Shown here one piece after another: positions 6,571-7,191 of a stretch of 7,191 nt of DNA. Origin of the DNA: Betaproteobacteria bacterium (GTDB taxonomy: Bacteria; Pseudomonadota; Gammaproteobacteria; Burkholderiales; Thiobacillaceae); contig JAIFLB010000055.1 of NCBI GenBank assembly GCA_020049245.1, forward strand, positions 1-7,191, given 5' to 3'. Position numbers and translations under genes: made by a program. The stretch's first letter is position 1; the number at the start of each line of letters is the position of its first letter. The notes below the pieces were generated by a model. That model saw only the letters and a program-made list of their open reading frames with translations. It made no database searches and was not told where the DNA came from.

Positions 6571-7191
6571 TCAAAGTTTGCCGCCAACCAGGTTGGCGGG
6601 TACGGCGATGTCGATCAGGCGCGGCTTGGGCAAATCCAGACCGTTCATGATGGCGACGAACTCTTCCTTGTTCTTGCCGGCCAGGCGCGGGTTGAGCGAT
6701 TTCTCTTCACCAATCGAGCTGACCCGGCGGCCGTTGTAGTCATGGCCGGGATAGACCAGGGTTTCATCGGCCAGCTTGAACAGCTTTTCGGTGATGCTGA
6801 AGTACAGCGTGTCGGCGTCGCCGGCCTGGAAGTCGGTGCGGCCGCAGCCGCCAATCAGCAACGCGTCACCAGTGAACACGCGGTCGCGCCATTGATACGA
6901 GACGCTGCCGTGGGTGTGGCCGGGCGTGCCGATCACGCGCAGCACTTCGTTGCCGAAGCGCAGTTCGTCACCGTCATGCAACTGATGATCGAAGCCGCTG
7001 GCGTTGCAACCATCGCCGACCGCCGATTGAGCGCCGGTGGCAGCGCGCAGTGCATTGGCGCCGGTGACGTGGTCGGCATGGACATGGGTATCGAGCACCC
7101 AGGCCAGCTTCAGATCATGTTCACGCAGCACCGCCAGATCGCGGTCGAGTTGCTCGAAAACCGGGTCGATCAGAACCGCTTGACGGCTTTC
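6571..7191 (-). CDS. Persulfide dioxygenase (ETHE1-type MBL-fold metallohydrolase), N-terminus outside window
   Basis: The frame runs off the right edge, leaving 206 residues; the visible part begins ESRQAVLIDPV, so perhaps a few tens of residues are missing. Signatures of the ETHE1 branch of the metallo-beta-lactamase fold are present: THVHADH (7069-7089), GTPGHTHGS (His at 6916-6918), FTGDALLIGGCGRTDFQ (Asp at 6865-6867), YPGHDYNG (His at 6742-6744), then EEKSLNPRL and LPKPRLIDIAVPAN near the end. The first His of HxHxDH, the GHTHG His and the GDAL Asp correspond to the facial triad that binds one Fe(II) in human ETHE1. Known members oxidise glutathione persulfide with O2 to sulfite and glutathione, detoxifying sulfide-derived persulfide. 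The start is outside the window; an internal GTG at 7131 is not the start because homology continues upstream of it. The adjacent rhodanese supports a sulfide/persulfide role. Confidence 0.9.
   Translation of the reverse strand, partial: ESRQAVLIDPVFEQLDRDLAVLREHDLKLAWVLDTHVHADHVTGANALRAATGAQSAVGDGCNASGFDHQLHDGDELRFGNEVLRVIGTPGHTHGSVSYQWRDRVFTGDALLIGGCGRTDFQAGDADTLYFSITEKLFKLADETLVYPGHDYNGRRVSSIGEEKSLNPRLAGKNKEEFVAIMNGLDLPKPRLIDIAVPANLVGGKL

Noticed and set aside
1..7191. tRNA, rRNA, CRISPR array, insertion sequence or riboswitch
   Set aside because: No cloverleaf, conserved rRNA stretch, regularly spaced repeat, transposase motif or riboswitch core was recognised by eye; small RNAs cannot be excluded without a covariance search.

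Overview
The window is a GC-rich, densely coding stretch of a Pseudomonadota chromosome, most likely a beta- or gammaproteobacterium. That placement is inferred from GC content, close gene packing and the gene families: a Bordetella-type (BPTD_3080-like) restriction enzyme, a YgaP-like rhodanese, an ETHE1-type persulfide dioxygenase and an HDOD protein. The species cannot be named from the sequence alone.

Left half (2-4105, plus strand): one restriction-modification operon. It begins with the C-terminal 264 residues of a site-specific DNA methyltransferase (mod), which enters from the left edge. A complete type II toxin-antitoxin pair follows: an Unstab_antitox-type addiction-module antitoxin (810-1043) and a RelE/ParE-family toxin (1040-1342). 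The last gene is a large helicase-nuclease (res, 1342-4105). The genes are tightly coupled: 13 nt from mod to antitoxin, a GTGA overlap from antitoxin to toxin, and a TGATG overlap from toxin to res. The res gene is broken. At about 2143-2147 the frame changes inside helicase motif II, and the residues expected after Asp-Glu-Ala are absent. The methylase, as far as it is visible, and the toxin-antitoxin pair look intact, so the locus may now be a methylase plus addiction module with an inactive nuclease. A short hairpin plus T-run at 4107-4123 ends this block.

Right half (4130-7191, minus strand): chromosomal-type genes converge on the RM operon. Reading in their own direction, a persulfide dioxygenase (5' end beyond the window) is followed 31 nt later by a membrane-anchored rhodanese. 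This two-gene sulfane-sulfur unit is closed by a strong 11-bp hairpin terminator (5947-5972). After a 204-nt spacer come an HDOD-domain protein and, 16 nt downstream, a spermidine-synthase-like SAM-dependent protein, probably cotranscribed.

How they work together: mod would protect host DNA while the intact ancestor of res cut unmodified DNA, and the TA pair between them would penalise loss of the locus. Independently, the dioxygenase would oxidise glutathione persulfide to sulfite while the rhodanese moves sulfane sulfur at the inner membrane. No tRNA, rRNA, CRISPR array or insertion sequence was seen. The most notable items are the TA pair nested between mod and res and the motif II lesion in res.
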